A stretch of 64,000 bases of DNA from Dokdonella sp. (GCF_019634815.1 NZ_JAHCAP010000005.1:62001-126000), one strand, 5' to 3'. Numbered from the stretch's first letter, positions 46,472-56,726 are shown. The notes: generated by a model from the letters alone, not told the origin. Made by a program: numbers and translations.

Positions 46472-47163
46472 GCTTCCTCGACGATCTGCGCAATCTTGAC
46501 CGCAACAACATCGGTGGCTGGTCGCCCGGTGTAAAGGCCTTTTTCGCGATCCTCATCGTGGTCGTTATCCTGTTCTTTGGATGGTGGTTCAAGATCCGGG
46601 CGCAACAGGAAGAACTCGAAACGGCACGTTCCCAGGAACTGACGCTGAAAAGGGAATTCGCCACGGATCAGGCCAAGGTGGTCAACCTGGAGCCCTATCG
46701 CAAGCAGCTCGCAGACATGCAGGAAATGCTGCAGACGATGCTGCGCCAGTTGCCGAGCAAGACCGAAATGCCGGAATTGCTCAACAACATCACCCAGGCT
46801 GCGCTCAGCGCCGGCATCGAAACCGAACTGTTCCAGCCCGGTGCCGAATTGATGAAGGATTTCTACGCCGAAAAGCCGATTCAGTTGCGAATGCTCGGCA
46901 CCTACCATCAATTCGGCACGTTCATCAGCAACGTCGCATCGCTGCCGCGAGTGGTGATCCTGACCATGCACGATGTCTCGCTGAAGCCAGCCAGTGCTGC
47001 CGATGCCAAGAAGGGTGGAGCGGCCGGGTTGCTGATGCTCGAGGGCACCGTCAAGACCTATCGTTATCTTGACGACGAAGAAGCTGCGGCCGTGCAGGCA
47101 ACCAAGAACCCGCAAAAGGGCAAGAAACCGCCACCAGCTAAGCCGGCCAAGGGAGGTGCGTGA
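46468..47163 (+). CDS. pilO: Type IV pilus alignment protein PilO
   Basis: 231 residues: short cytoplasmic N-terminus, transmembrane helix about 24-43 (FFAILIVVVILFFGWWF), coiled coil to about 95 and the conserved LPSKTEMPELLNNITQAALSAGI start of the periplasmic domain. The C-terminal tail is Lys/Pro/Ala-rich. Forms heterodimers with PilN and contacts PilP. The ATG overlaps the pilN stop. Confidence 0.94.
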   Translation: MSFLDDLRNLDRNNIGGWSPGVKAFFAILIVVVILFFGWWFKIRAQQEELETARSQELTLKREFATDQAKVVNLEPYRKQLADMQEMLQTMLRQLPSKTEMPELLNNITQAALSAGIETELFQPGAELMKDFYAEKPIQLRMLGTYHQFGTFISNVASLPRVVILTMHDVSLKPASAADAKKGGAAGLLMLEGTVKTYRYLDDEEAAAVQATKNPQKGKKPPPAKPAKGGA

Positions 47164-47164
47164 G

Positions 47165-47695
47165 ATGAGCCAGCTCAAAGTTCATCACGCCTCGGCTGCG
47201 GCTCTTGCGGTTGCGGTACTGCTGCTGCAGGGCTGCACACCCAGTGAGAGCGTGCAGCAATGGGTTGCGCGCGAGAAGGCCAAGAAGGGCGCGCCGCTGG
47301 CACCTTTGCCGGTGATCAAGACCTTCGAGGCCTACATCTACAAGGATCAGGATCTGCGTGATCCATTCGGACCGAGCCTCCAGGAACAGGAGCAGGCCAA
47401 TGCGCAGGGTCCACATCCGGATCAGAACCGTCCACGCGAACCGCTGGAGTCGTTCCCGCTCGACGGTCTGAAGATGTCGGGAACGCTCGGCATCGGCAAG
47501 ACCATGGAAGGCCTCGTGCGCGACCCCGATGGTGTCGTGCATCGTGTCCGCGTCGGCAATTACCTCGGCCAGAACTATGGCCACGTCAAGGCCATCGAGG
47601 AAGATCACATCGATCTGGTCGAACTGGTGCCCAACGGTGCCGGTGGCTGGATGGAACGACAGGCCACCATCGCACTCGGCGACTCCAAGCCATGA
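47165..47695 (+). CDS. pilP: Type IV pilus lipoprotein PilP
   Basis: 176 residues with a lipoprotein signal peptide (lipobox LLQGC, Cys near residue 24), a flexible linker and the PilP beta domain (DLRDPFGPS; LDGLKMSGTLG....GLVRDPDGVVHRVRVGNYLGQNYG..... I.LVELVPNG). It links the PilNO complex to the secretin PilQ. Starts 1 bp after the pilO stop and overlaps pilQ as ATGA. Confidence 0.94.
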   Translation: MSQLKVHHASAAALAVAVLLLQGCTPSESVQQWVAREKAKKGAPLAPLPVIKTFEAYIYKDQDLRDPFGPSLQEQEQANAQGPHPDQNRPREPLESFPLDGLKMSGTLGIGKTMEGLVRDPDGVVHRVRVGNYLGQNYGHVKAIEEDHIDLVELVPNGAGGWMERQATIALGDSKP

Positions 47696-49980
47696 TCGAA
47701 TCATCGGGGACGAACAAAATGACCAAGACATCCGTTGCACTTCCGGGGTGCCGCCCCACCCTCCGCTGGGCACGCCTTGCCGTGCTCGCGGCGATGTCCC
47801 TGCTCGGTCCAGCCATCGCCAGCCAGGCGCATGCCGAGAACGTGCTGCGGGATATTTCCTACTCAGCCTTGCCTGGAGGCAAGGTCGAGGTAACGCTCAA
47901 GTTCGACGGCCCTGCCGTCGCGCCGCAGGCGTTCGCGACGGAGACGCCGCCGAGCATCGCACTGGATTTCGCCGATACGCGCAATGCCTTTGCCAAGCGT
48001 CGGGTAGAGATCGGTACCGGCGCGGCCTCGTCGGTTTCGGCGCTTGAGGCAGGTGGCCGCACCCGCGTCGTGGTCGACCTGTTCCGTGCGGCCGGCTATG
48101 ACACCCGCATCAGCGGCAACAATGTCGTCGTCTCGATCAACAGTGGCGTGATCGGCAGCTCGACGGCCGCAGCGGCAGCGGCCAAGGCCGACCCGACCAA
48201 GGTCGTGTCGCATGCCGCAGCACTGGAAATTTCCAACATCGACTTCCGGCGTGGCAAGAACGGCGAGGGGCGGGTGATCGTCCGCTTCAATGGTCCCGGT
48301 GCCGCGGTCAACCTCAAGCGTGAAGCCGGCAACATCGCGCTTGAACTCATGAACGTCCACGTGCCTGCAAGTCAGGCGCGGCATCTCGACGTGCTCGACT
48401 TCGCCACCCCGGTGCAGTCGATCGACACCAAGGTGCGCGGCAGCGGAGCACGTATCGAGATCGGCGCCAAGGCTCCCTATCAGGAGCTCGCCTACCAGAG
48501 TGGTGATGAGTACGTGGTCGAGGTCGCGCCCAAGAAGGATGAAGTCAAGGCGCGTGGCAAGAACGCGCAGCCCGAGTACAGCGGCAGCCGCGTCACCTTC
48601 AATTTCCAGGACATTCCGACCCGCTCGGTGCTGCAGCTGATCGCCGACGTCTCCGACCTCAACATCGTCGTCGCCGACAGCGTGCAGGGCAATGTCACCC
48701 TGCGTTTGATCAATGTGCCCTGGGATCAGGCGCTCGACATCGTGCTGCAAGCCAAGGGTCTGGACAAGCGTCAGCGCGGCAACGTCATCTGGGTCGCACC
48801 GCAGAAGGAAATCGCCGAGCGCGAGGAAGCGATTGCCGATGCACGGCTGAAGATGGAAACCAAGGAAGAACTCGTCACCGACTACATTCCGATCAGCTAT
48901 GGCAAGGCCAAGGACATAGCGGCCCTGCTGACCAAGGAAACCCAGACCAACCAAGCGGGTGGCCAGACCCAGCAGTCAGCCGGCGACACCCGCGGATTCC
49001 TGTCTTCGCGCGGCAGCGTCTCCTATGACGATCGCACCAACACCCTTCTGGTCAGCGACATCCCTTCGAAGATCCAAGACATCCGTCAGCTCATTGCCGT
49101 GCTTGACAGGCCGGTGCAGCAGGTGCTGATCGAATCACGCATCGTGATCGCGACCGACAGCTTTGCGCGCGAGCTCGGCGCCAAATTCGGCATCAGTGGC
49201 GGTTACCAGGATCACAACGGCAATGTCATGAGCACGGCCGGCAGCCTCAACGGCACCGACCAGATGAGCAACGTCGTCCTCAACAACCGCTTCAACGGCC
49301 CTGGGCGCGGCATGCCCAACACGGCGCCGGGACAGGTCGGTGCCGGCATCCTCGTGCCCGCTTTGGCGAACCGCCTCAATGTGAATTTGCCTGCCGCAAA
49401 CCCAGCTGGCAGCTTCGGACTGGCGATTCTCGGCGCAGACTACCTGCTCGATCTTGAACTTTCGGCGGCACAGACCGAAGGCCGTGGCGAGGTCATCTCC
49501 TCACCCAAGGTGATCACCGCAAACCAGCGCGAAGCCAGCATCAAGCAGGGTGTCGAGGTCGGTTACCTGCAGTACTCGGGTGGCGCCGCGGCGGGTGGCG
49601 TCGCCGTGCCGACGGTCGCCTTCAAGGAGGCGGATCTCGAGCTCAAGGTCACGCCGACGATCACCGCAGACGACCGCGTCGTGCTGAATCTCAATGTCAA
49701 GAAGGATGCGGTATCCGGCTTCATCGACATTCCCGGGGGTGGCAGCGTGCCGACCCTGGACAAGCGCGAGATCAGCACTGAAGTGCTGGTGGACAACGGC
49801 CAGACCGTCGTGCTTGGCGGTGTCTATGAAGTCAACAAGTCCGACAAGGTCAACAAGGTGCCAATGCTCGGCGACGTGCCCTTCATCGGCAACCTGTTCA
49901 AGAACACCTCACGTTCCGATACGCGGGCGGAACTGCTGATTTTTGTCACCCCCCGCATCCTCAGCGACAACTTGAAGTGA
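47692..49980 (+). CDS. pilQ: Type IV pilus secretin PilQ
   Basis: 762 residues from ATG 47692 (or 47719, which gives a more typical signal-peptide length). Signal peptide ending SQAHA; two AMIN peptidoglycan-binding domains (about 50-130 and 170-270); N0/STN domain (VTFNFQDIPTRSVLQLIADVSDLNIVV); N1 secretin_N; and the secretin barrel (about 495-760: GEVISSPKVITANQREASIKQG, VPMLGDVPFIGNLFK, LLIFVTPRIL). Forms the outer-membrane pore through which type IV pili pass. Last gene of pilMNOPQ. The aroK/aroB genes that often follow pilQ are absent here. Confidence 0.96.
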   Translation: MIESSGTNKMTKTSVALPGCRPTLRWARLAVLAAMSLLGPAIASQAHAENVLRDISYSALPGGKVEVTLKFDGPAVAPQAFATETPPSIALDFADTRNAFAKRRVEIGTGAASSVSALEAGGRTRVVVDLFRAAGYDTRISGNNVVVSINSGVIGSSTAAAAAAKADPTKVVSHAAALEISNIDFRRGKNGEGRVIVRFNGPGAAVNLKREAGNIALELMNVHVPASQARHLDVLDFATPVQSIDTKVRGSGARIEIGAKAPYQELAYQSGDEYVVEVAPKKDEVKARGKNAQPEYSGSRVTFNFQDIPTRSVLQLIADVSDLNIVVADSVQGNVTLRLINVPWDQALDIVLQAKGLDKRQRGNVIWVAPQKEIAEREEAIADARLKMETKEELVTDYIPISYGKAKDIAALLTKETQTNQAGGQTQQSAGDTRGFLSSRGSVSYDDRTNTLLVSDIPSKIQDIRQLIAVLDRPVQQVLIESRIVIATDSFARELGAKFGISGGYQDHNGNVMSTAGSLNGTDQMSNVVLNNRFNGPGRGMPNTAPGQVGAGILVPALANRLNVNLPAANPAGSFGLAILGADYLLDLELSAAQTEGRGEVISSPKVITANQREASIKQGVEVGYLQYSGGAAAGGVAVPTVAFKEADLELKVTPTITADDRVVLNLNVKKDAVSGFIDIPGGGSVPTLDKREISTEVLVDNGQTVVLGGVYEVNKSDKVNKVPMLGDVPFIGNLFKNTSRSDTRAELLIFVTPRILSDNLK

Positions 49981-50050
49981 GCGCGCCCTGGTTGGCGATC
50001 AATCCACATCGCGCGATGCGCGCCCGAATTTGCAGGAACGGAGACGAAAC

Positions 50051-52276
50051 ATGAAATTTTTCGGCAAGGCTTTGGGGCTGGTAGTTGCCACCCTTGCATT
50101 GAGCAGCTGCGGTGGTGGCGGTGGCGATGGCGGATCAACGACCCCACCGGTCAGCGGCAAGATCGAGCTGGTGGCCACGACGACGACACTACCAACCAAC
50201 GTCGGTGGATATCTCCCCAGTCAGCACGGCCCCAATCAGGCCGAGGTCACCATCACGATCCGCAATGCCGACGGCACTCTGATGGTCGGCCGTGATGTCC
50301 AAGTGAGCATCTCTCCGGTCGAAACGGCGGCGCTGTCTTTTCTGGTTCAGGATGGAAACGACAACTTCGACAATCTCTGGGGCGCGTTCACGATCAAGGG
50401 CACCAATGGCGTGACCACTGCATGGGTCAATTCGCGCCTGGTTGCGGGCACGGTTAACCTGACTGCTTCCACGATCGACCCGACGACGCAGCGAACAATC
50501 AGCAATACCCTGAAGTTCACGATCACCAGCGGCGTGGGCCAAATGCCCACCCAAGTCGCGCTTGCAACGAATTCCAGTGCGGTCTACCTGCCGAGTTCGG
50601 GTGGCCGCAATTCGGTTCAGGTTGGCGCAACGGTACGCGACGGTGGTGATCAGCTCGTGCCCGATCCGAACAACGCCGACAACATCCAGTTCGAAATCAT
50701 CGGCGTGCCCGGCGGGGCGTTGCTGAGCACCAATTCCACCAGCGGTGCAGCGAGCGGCTTGAAGGTCAATTCGCATACCGTACACGGTGTCGCGACAGCC
50801 TCGTTCCAGGCGGCGGAAAGCACGCCGCAAGGTGCGATCCAGGTGCGGGCAACGGTTGACCGCGCCGACAACAATGTCTCCAACGGAATTCAGGATGCAG
50901 TGACCAGCACGATCGGACTGGTTGTCTCGGATGGCAAGCTCTACAGCGTCACCATCACCTCCCCCAACGTCGATGCGATTCTTGAGAATCGGGTCGATGC
51001 TGGTGCGGACGAGGAGAATCCCGGGCTCAATGGAACCTACAGCCTGATCGTGAGCGCGCTCGGCACCGACCGCCAGGGCAATCCGGTCCTTCCGGGCACG
51101 CTGATTCATTTCGGCTCGATCGACGAACCGGTTGGCACCTTCGATTCGGGCGCGACCGCCAATGAGTTCCTGCTCGCCGGGGGCGATGGCAATCCGCAGG
51201 AGGGCGGCACGGGCTTCACCGCCCCGAATGGTCACTTCACCACCGCGGGTGGCGGAGCGGGTCCGGGCGATGCGCTCATCGTGTTCGGCAAGACCCACCA
51301 TGGCGCGCCTCACGGCAATGAAGACCTCGAGAGCTCGGTAACGGTCCAAAGTGTCACTGGCGCAACCAGTCTCGTTGCTGCGTCGAAGTTCAATCGCAAC
51401 GACACGACCGGAACGCTGGTCGACTATGGCCCGGTACTGCCCTACATCATCGGTCGCAGTCAGCATGGCAACATCACGGCTTCTGCACCGACGAATGAGC
51501 TGGGCGTCGCGTCCGCGCTTCTGACCTATACCGTGTCGACCCTGGGTCACCGGGTTGCGATGTGGGCGCAGGGCGATGGCATTGATCGGGTCACCGGCGG
51601 CGCGCGTCGCGTGACCGATGCCGTCAAGCTTGTCTATCCTGGTGTTGCTCCCGCGACCCTGGTGGCCTTCCCCTCACCGATTCCCGGCAACCAGACCGTG
51701 CCCGTTACCGTTTGCTTCATGGATGCCAACAACTCGCCGATCCAGGGCGTCAGCATCGGCTTCCTGATGACACTCGGCGGCGGTACGGGTTCTGTCGATG
51801 GCAACGGCATGTCAGGGTTTCTCGACAATACGACCGGTGCCGACGGCTGCGTCGATGCCGTGGTCCAGAGCAGTGGTGTCCCCGCGACCGCCGCTGATGG
51901 CACTTCGGGTCAAATCACCTTCAGCGTGGGCGGGGCCACAGCCGAAGTCGACATCGTCGTGCAGTTGTCATTCCTGTCCGCGGGTGGTGAATACCGCCGC
52001 TGCGCGGCTGGCAATGTGCCAACGGTCGATGTGGCGGTCCGGGCGTTTGCGACCGATGGCTCCGCCGCTGCGGGTGTCGCCATCGCTGCAACCTGCACGG
52101 GCGGTACCGTGACTCCGGCCAGCGCCACCACCGATGCGAATGGTACTGCCGAGTTCTCGATCACCGGTCCGGCAGACACCACTGCATCGTGCACATTCAG
52201 CGCTCAGGGCGTCGCTCCCTTGGTGCGCAGCATCAGCCTGCCACCGGCGGATTCGTTCAGTCCGCCCTGCCAGTGA
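50051..52276 (+). CDS. Large outer-membrane lipoprotein with bacterial Ig-like domains
   Basis: 741 residues from MKFFGKALGLVV, with GGAACGGAG-like sequence upstream. A lipoprotein signal ends in LSSC (Cys near 18) followed by a Gly-rich linker (GGGGGDGG). The rest is almost entirely beta-strand and resembles tandem big-1/Ig-like repeats: EVTITIRNADGTLMVGRDVQVSISP, LIVSALGTDRQGNPVLPGTLIHFG, VTVCFMDANNSPIQGVSIGFLM, VAVRAFATDGSAAAGVAIAATC, each followed by a thread in which the chain ends in an A-x-F/T-D-A-N-G-T-A-type loop. No catalytic motif is visible. It is separated from pilQ by 70 bp and could be co-transcribed, but it has its own terminator. A surface or adhesin-like role is inference. 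Confidence 0.8.
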   Translation: MKFFGKALGLVVATLALSSCGGGGGDGGSTTPPVSGKIELVATTTTLPTNVGGYLPSQHGPNQAEVTITIRNADGTLMVGRDVQVSISPVETAALSFLVQDGNDNFDNLWGAFTIKGTNGVTTAWVNSRLVAGTVNLTASTIDPTTQRTISNTLKFTITSGVGQMPTQVALATNSSAVYLPSSGGRNSVQVGATVRDGGDQLVPDPNNADNIQFEIIGVPGGALLSTNSTSGAASGLKVNSHTVHGVATASFQAAESTPQGAIQVRATVDRADNNVSNGIQDAVTSTIGLVVSDGKLYSVTITSPNVDAILENRVDAGADEENPGLNGTYSLIVSALGTDRQGNPVLPGTLIHFGSIDEPVGTFDSGATANEFLLAGGDGNPQEGGTGFTAPNGHFTTAGGGAGPGDALIVFGKTHHGAPHGNEDLESSVTVQSVTGATSLVAASKFNRNDTTGTLVDYGPVLPYIIGRSQHGNITASAPTNELGVASALLTYTVSTLGHRVAMWAQGDGIDRVTGGARRVTDAVKLVYPGVAPATLVAFPSPIPGNQTVPVTVCFMDANNSPIQGVSIGFLMTLGGGTGSVDGNGMSGFLDNTTGADGCVDAVVQSSGVPATAADGTSGQITFSVGGATAEVDIVVQLSFLSAGGEYRRCAAGNVPTVDVAVRAFATDGSAAAGVAIAATCTGGTVTPASATTDANGTAEFSITGPADTTASCTFSAQGVAPLVRSISLPPADSFSPPCQ

Positions 52277-52301
52277 CATTCAGCAGGAAGACAGTCTGAC
52301 G

Positions 52302-52332
52302 AAGGGCCGCAGCGATGCGGCCCTTCTTTTTT
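52302..52332 (+). terminator. Intrinsic terminator after the Ig-like lipoprotein
   Basis: AAGGGCCGC (52302-52310), loop AGCGAT, GCGGCCCTT (52317-52325), then CTTTTTT: nine paired bases with a proper T-run, 25 bp after the stop codon. Confidence 0.9.
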
Positions 52333-52981
52333 GGTGGAATCACATGGAAAGTGTGCACAGGCCACGAGGCAGCTGCCTGCTCGGGGGCGCGGAACAAGGG
52401 ACGCCGCACGTGGCGGGGCGTTCGAACTGAGTTTGGGCGTGGCGCGCGACGTGAGGAACAAGACACACGCCTGATTCCGAGCTGTCCACTGCAAACAGGC
52501 GGTTGAGCATCTTGCCAGACTCCCCCATGAACACGGTTGCAGATCGAGCAGGCACGTGCAGGGTGGCTCGCGAGTACCCGAATTTCCACAGCGCTTGGTC
52601 GAGATAGGCGAGCAGCAAACTTCCGACCGACTGCCCGATAGCAGTCGATGCCCCACGAGCATCCAAAGGTCGGGCGCCACAGCACGCTGCGGTACCCGCC
52701 TGTCCAATGAGGCGAGGGCAATGCGCGCAATCCGAGCTGCAGAAGGCCGAGGAGTGGGGGGCGGACGCTTACGCCCAAACCGGCCGACCAGTCGGACCGG
52801 ATACAAGCGCTGGATCAATGGTCGGCGATTTGATCGTTGCTTAACTTTTCAGGTGATATATTCATGACGCGAGGCAACCCGTCGGGGTGAAGGACTGCCC
52901 GCGAGCAGGGGGCATGCCGGATCCTTGGTTTGTTGTACACGGATGTCGGCACTTTTTGATCAACATCAACTGGGGGACTCC
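52333..52981. other. Gene-free stretch and leader before the protease gene
   Basis: About 650 bp without a convincing gene; reading frames here are short, arginine/cysteine/proline-rich and lack ribosome sites. Its last 160 bases shift to an AT-rich segment (TTAACTTTTCAGGTGATATATTC near 52840-52863), a likely promoter region, followed by a leader with small hairpins (ACCC-GTCG-GGGT; CTGC-CCGCGA-GCAG). The leader matched no riboswitch consensus I know. Confidence 0.5.
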
Positions 52982-55900
52982 ATGAAAACACCGATTTCGG
53001 CGGCCATCGTGGCCGCCATTGTCAGCACCTGTGGTTTGTCGTTCTCGTTGCAGGCAGCGAATTCGCCGCGCACCTACAAGGTGCTCGCGCCAACAGCTAC
53101 CGCGCCTGCCGGCGCGACCTACATCGAAGGTTACGGGCGCTTTGCGCTCTATGGCGTGGATGCTGCCACGCTCGATCAGATGAAGGCGACTTCCGCCGAC
53201 GTCCGCGCCGACGCAGAGGCGGACATGCTGCTGTTCAGCGCGCATCCGTTCGACACGCAGCTAGGCACGCTGCAGGCCCCGGCGCCGTTCTCCATGCGCG
53301 CGGCCGATGGGCCGAAGCTTCAGGTCGTGCAGTTCGTGGGACCTGTCAAGCAGAAATGGCTCGATGAACTCGCTGCGAGCGGGATCAAGCCCGTGCACTA
53401 TGTCGCCAACAATGGCTATGTCGTCTGGACCGATACGCAGGCACAGGCGCAGCTCGCGCGGATGCGCTCGACGTGCTCGTGGCTGCAGTTCTCCGCGCCG
53501 TTGTATGGCTTCCTCAAGGTCGATCCGACCTTGACTGCGCAGTTGCTCAAGCCCGACTCAGGGAATGACAAGGTCGACGTGGTGGTCCAGGTTTATCGCC
53601 ATGAACATGCGCAGCAGACGCGCAAGCTCGTGGAAAGCCTCGCGATCGTTCCACCCGTGCAACTTGGACCGCTGGGGCCGGGCAAGCCTAGCCTCGACTG
53701 GGCGCCGGTCGCTGGCCGCTATGACAACCTGCGCTTGCGGGTGAATCTCTCCGATCTGGTCAAGATTGCCGACCTTCCCGATGTCACCTTCGTCGGCGCC
53801 TTCTCGCCGCGTCGGATGCTTGATGAAAAGCAGGACATCATCATGACCGGCGATTTCACCCCCGGTCCCGCATCGGTCGACTACCTGCAATATCTCATCG
53901 ACCATGGTTTCAGCCAGGATCCGATGGCCTATCCGATCGTGGATCTGACCGACAGCACGATCAACGAAGGCGGCTCCGGTGTTACGGTACTCAACACCGC
54001 TGACCCCAAGCTTCGCCTCGGCGGCAGTCCATCGGGTGCGGTACGTGTTTCCTACTTCCAGAACTGTTCGACCACGGCCAGCACGTCGGTCGGTGCGATC
54101 GATGGCCATGGCTCGCTCAACGCCGGCATCGTCATCGGCTACGACCAGACCACAGGTTTCCCCTATCAGGATTCGGACAATCATCAGTTGGGTCTGGGCG
54201 TCAATCCGTTTGGCCGCGTCGGCAGCACGGCCATCTTCGTTCCTGGCTACAACATAGATGCCTGCGGCGGTACCGATGCCGGCGTGATCAAGTCCAACTG
54301 GCAAAACGGCGCGCGTATCAGCAGCAATTCCTGGGGCGCCACAACGCCGCCGAGCACGTACGACGACTCCGACCAGGCCTACGACATCGGTGTGCGCGAC
54401 GCCGATCCCGATACGGCCGGCAATCAGGAAATGATCTATGTCTTCGCGGCGGCCAACGATGGCCCGGGAGCGGCCACCGTTTCTTCACCGGGGGCAGGCA
54501 AGAACGTCATCACCGTGGGTGCTTCGGAAAATACCCGCCCGGGCTGGTCTGACGGTTGCGGCGTAGGCGCGACAGGTGCCGACAATGCCAATGACGTGAT
54601 TGACTTCTCGAGCCGAGGCCCCGCACCCGGTGCTCGCGTCAAGCCCGAGATCATCGCGCCGGGTACCCATGTACAGTCCGGTGCCAGCAACTACTCCGGT
54701 TACGACGGCTCTGGCGTCTGCGATCAGTACTACCCGAATGGGCAGACTGTATTTGCCGCTTCGTCCGGCACCAGTCATTCAACCCCGGCGATCGCAGGCT
54801 TGGCATCACTTGCATACTGGTGGATCCAGCAAGGAGGCGCAGGAGCTGCGTCAGGGACCGTCGACATGATCGGCGGCAGTCGTGCGCCGAGCCCGGCCGG
54901 CATGAAGGCCTGGATGATGGCGCATCCGAAGTACCTCACCGGTGTGAGCGCCAACGACACCTTGCCCTCGAATGCGCAGGGTTACGGCATGCCGGTGATG
55001 AATGACATGTTCGATGCAACACCCAAGGTCGTGCTTGATCAGACCGAAACCTTCGACAACACGGGCGAAACCCGCACTTACACCTGGGGCATCGTCGATG
55101 CAGGCAAGCCGGTACGAATCGCGCTGGCCTATACCGATGCCTTCGGTGCTCTTGGCACCAGCCCGCAGGTCAACAATCTCGATCTCACGGTCGTGGTCAA
55201 TGGTCAGACCTACCTTGGCAACGCGTTCACCGGGGCGTTCAGCAGCACGGGTGGCACGGCCGACAGCAAAAACAACTACGAGGCGGTATTCCTGCCGGCC
55301 GGCACCACGGGAGATCTCACCATCACGGTGACGGCAACCAACATTGCCGGTGATGGCGTGCCCAGTGTCGGCGATGCCACCGATCAGGACTTTGCCCTGG
55401 TCTGCAGCAACTGTTCGCAGGCACCCACGTTCACGATCAACGCGGCGCCACGACAGGCGGAAATGTGTGCGGGTGCGGATTTCAATTCCGCCATCACGAT
55501 TGGTTCAATCCAGAGCTTCGTTGATCCCGTCACCTTGGCTTTGAGTGGAATCCCGGCTAGCACGAGTGGATCCGTCACCCCTGCCACCGTCACACCGCCG
55601 GGCAATGCAGCCGTTGCTGTTACCGGCTCACAAGCGGTCGTGGCAGGTGCGTACACGATGACCCTGACTGGCACTTCCGGCAGCATCGTCAAGTCGCTTG
55701 ATTTCGACCTGACCTACGCAACCATCGTGCCGACGGCGCCAAACCTCGACTCGCCTGCCGATGGCGCAACCAACCTCGCCCAGTCCCCGCTGCTGAGCTG
55801 GATTGCTTCGCCGCAGGCAAGCAGCTACTTCGTCGAAGTGGCCAGCGACCCGGGCTTCACCACGGTGCTTGCCTCGGCAACCGTCAGCGGAACCAGTTGG

Positions 55901-56650
55901 GCCGTCACGCCCGCACTCAGCTCTAACGCGCAGTTCTACTGGCGTGTACGTGCGATCAATGCCTGCGGTAACAGCAGTTCCATCGACGGCGACCGCATCT
56001 TCGGTGATGGTTTCGATGGCGTTCCGTTGCCGCCACTGTCCCAGGTGTTTTCCTTCATCACCCAGGCGTTGCCCGGCGATTGTTCGATTGGTTCGACCGA
56101 GCAGGTACTGTGGACGGACGACCTTGAAGGGGATGTCAGCGCGTGGGCGCACAGCGGTACTCAGGATTCCTGGGGGATCGGCGCGACCGCCCATGGCGGT
56201 ACCAAGGCATGGCAGGCAAACAACTTCGGCACGGTCTCCGACCAGCGTCTGGTCTCGCCGAGCGTGAGCCTGCCGGCGGCATTGAGCGGATTGAACCTGA
56301 CGTTCTGGAACCAGCAGTCGTTGGAGGATCGCAGCGGAGGTTGCTTTGACGGCGCGATACTCGAAGTCTCGAACGATGCCGGCGCGACTTGGGCCCAAGT
56401 GCCCGGCGCGGCGATGCTGACGGATCCCTATGAGGGGCCGATTTCGTCGTCGTACTCGAATCCTCTCGGTGGCCTCAACGCCTGGTGCGGCGATCCGGCG
56501 CCCTACACGCGTTCTGTCGTCAACCTGCAAGCTTGGGCAGGGCAGACCGTCAAGTTGCGCTTCCGCATGGCCAACGACTCTTCGGTTGGACACGCGAACC
56601 CGGGTTGGGCGATTGACGATCTGAAGGTTGCCGGCTGCGCCACGAACTGA
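52982..56650 (+). CDS. Secreted subtilisin-like (S8) serine protease, multidomain
   Basis: 1222 residues from MKTPISAAIVAAIVSTCG, a Sec signal peptide cleaved near residue 26. A propeptide-like region (about 27-300) precedes the S8 domain: Asp in YPIVDLTDS (near 321), His in DGHGSLNAG (near 376) and Ser in SSGTSHSTP (near 600), the full triad. Next come a jelly-roll/PPC-like domain, an Ig-like segment with Cys, a fibronectin-III-like domain (SPADGATNLAQSPLLSW...FYWRVRAIN), a DRIFGDGFDG linker, and a C-terminal MAM/immune-inhibitor-A-like beta domain (WTDDLEGDVSAWAHSG... WAIDDLKVAGC). No autotransporter barrel, so secretion beyond the periplasm would use a general route such as type II. It is monocistronic between two gaps, with its own terminator. 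Confidence 0.9.
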   Translation: MKTPISAAIVAAIVSTCGLSFSLQAANSPRTYKVLAPTATAPAGATYIEGYGRFALYGVDAATLDQMKATSADVRADAEADMLLFSAHPFDTQLGTLQAPAPFSMRAADGPKLQVVQFVGPVKQKWLDELAASGIKPVHYVANNGYVVWTDTQAQAQLARMRSTCSWLQFSAPLYGFLKVDPTLTAQLLKPDSGNDKVDVVVQVYRHEHAQQTRKLVESLAIVPPVQLGPLGPGKPSLDWAPVAGRYDNLRLRVNLSDLVKIADLPDVTFVGAFSPRRMLDEKQDIIMTGDFTPGPASVDYLQYLIDHGFSQDPMAYPIVDLTDSTINEGGSGVTVLNTADPKLRLGGSPSGAVRVSYFQNCSTTASTSVGAIDGHGSLNAGIVIGYDQTTGFPYQDSDNHQLGLGVNPFGRVGSTAIFVPGYNIDACGGTDAGVIKSNWQNGARISSNSWGATTPPSTYDDSDQAYDIGVRDADPDTAGNQEMIYVFAAANDGPGAATVSSPGAGKNVITVGASENTRPGWSDGCGVGATGADNANDVIDFSSRGPAPGARVKPEIIAPGTHVQSGASNYSGYDGSGVCDQYYPNGQTVFAASSGTSHSTPAIAGLASLAYWWIQQGGAGAASGTVDMIGGSRAPSPAGMKAWMMAHPKYLTGVSANDTLPSNAQGYGMPVMNDMFDATPKVVLDQTETFDNTGETRTYTWGIVDAGKPVRIALAYTDAFGALGTSPQVNNLDLTVVVNGQTYLGNAFTGAFSSTGGTADSKNNYEAVFLPAGTTGDLTITVTATNIAGDGVPSVGDATDQDFALVCSNCSQAPTFTINAAPRQAEMCAGADFNSAITIGSIQSFVDPVTLALSGIPASTSGSVTPATVTPPGNAAVAVTGSQAVVAGAYTMTLTGTSGSIVKSLDFDLTYATIVPTAPNLDSPADGATNLAQSPLLSWIASPQASSYFVEVASDPGFTTVLASATVSGTSWAVTPALSSNAQFYWRVRAINACGNSSSIDGDRIFGDGFDGVPLPPLSQVFSFITQALPGDCSIGSTEQVLWTDDLEGDVSAWAHSGTQDSWGIGATAHGGTKAWQANNFGTVSDQRLVSPSVSLPAALSGLNLTFWNQQSLEDRSGGCFDGAILEVSNDAGATWAQVPGAAMLTDPYEGPISSSYSNPLGGLNAWCGDPAPYTRSVVNLQAWAGQTVKLRFRMANDSSVGHANPGWAIDDLKVAGCATN

Positions 56651-56698
56651 TCCATGATCAATCACGGGGCGTGCGCTGCACACTCCGTTTTCAAGGAC

Positions 56699-56726
56699 AG
56701 CCCCGCGCAATGCGGGGCTTTTTTTT
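56699..56726 (+). terminator. Intrinsic terminator after the protease
   Basis: AGCCCCGC (56699-56706), loop GCAAT, GCGGGGCT (56712-56719) and a run of seven further T residues, 49 bp after the stop. Confidence 0.9.

Noticed and set aside
52340..52666. Minus-strand 108-codon frame with a protein-like opening
   Set aside because: No ribosome site or recognisable domain, and the second half degenerates to Cys/Pro/Arg-rich sequence; perhaps a remnant, but not supportable.
52860..52981. Possible riboswitch in the leader of the protease gene
   Set aside because: Compared by eye with c-di-GMP (GEMM) and cobalamin consensus elements; neither the conserved bases nor the helix order fit.
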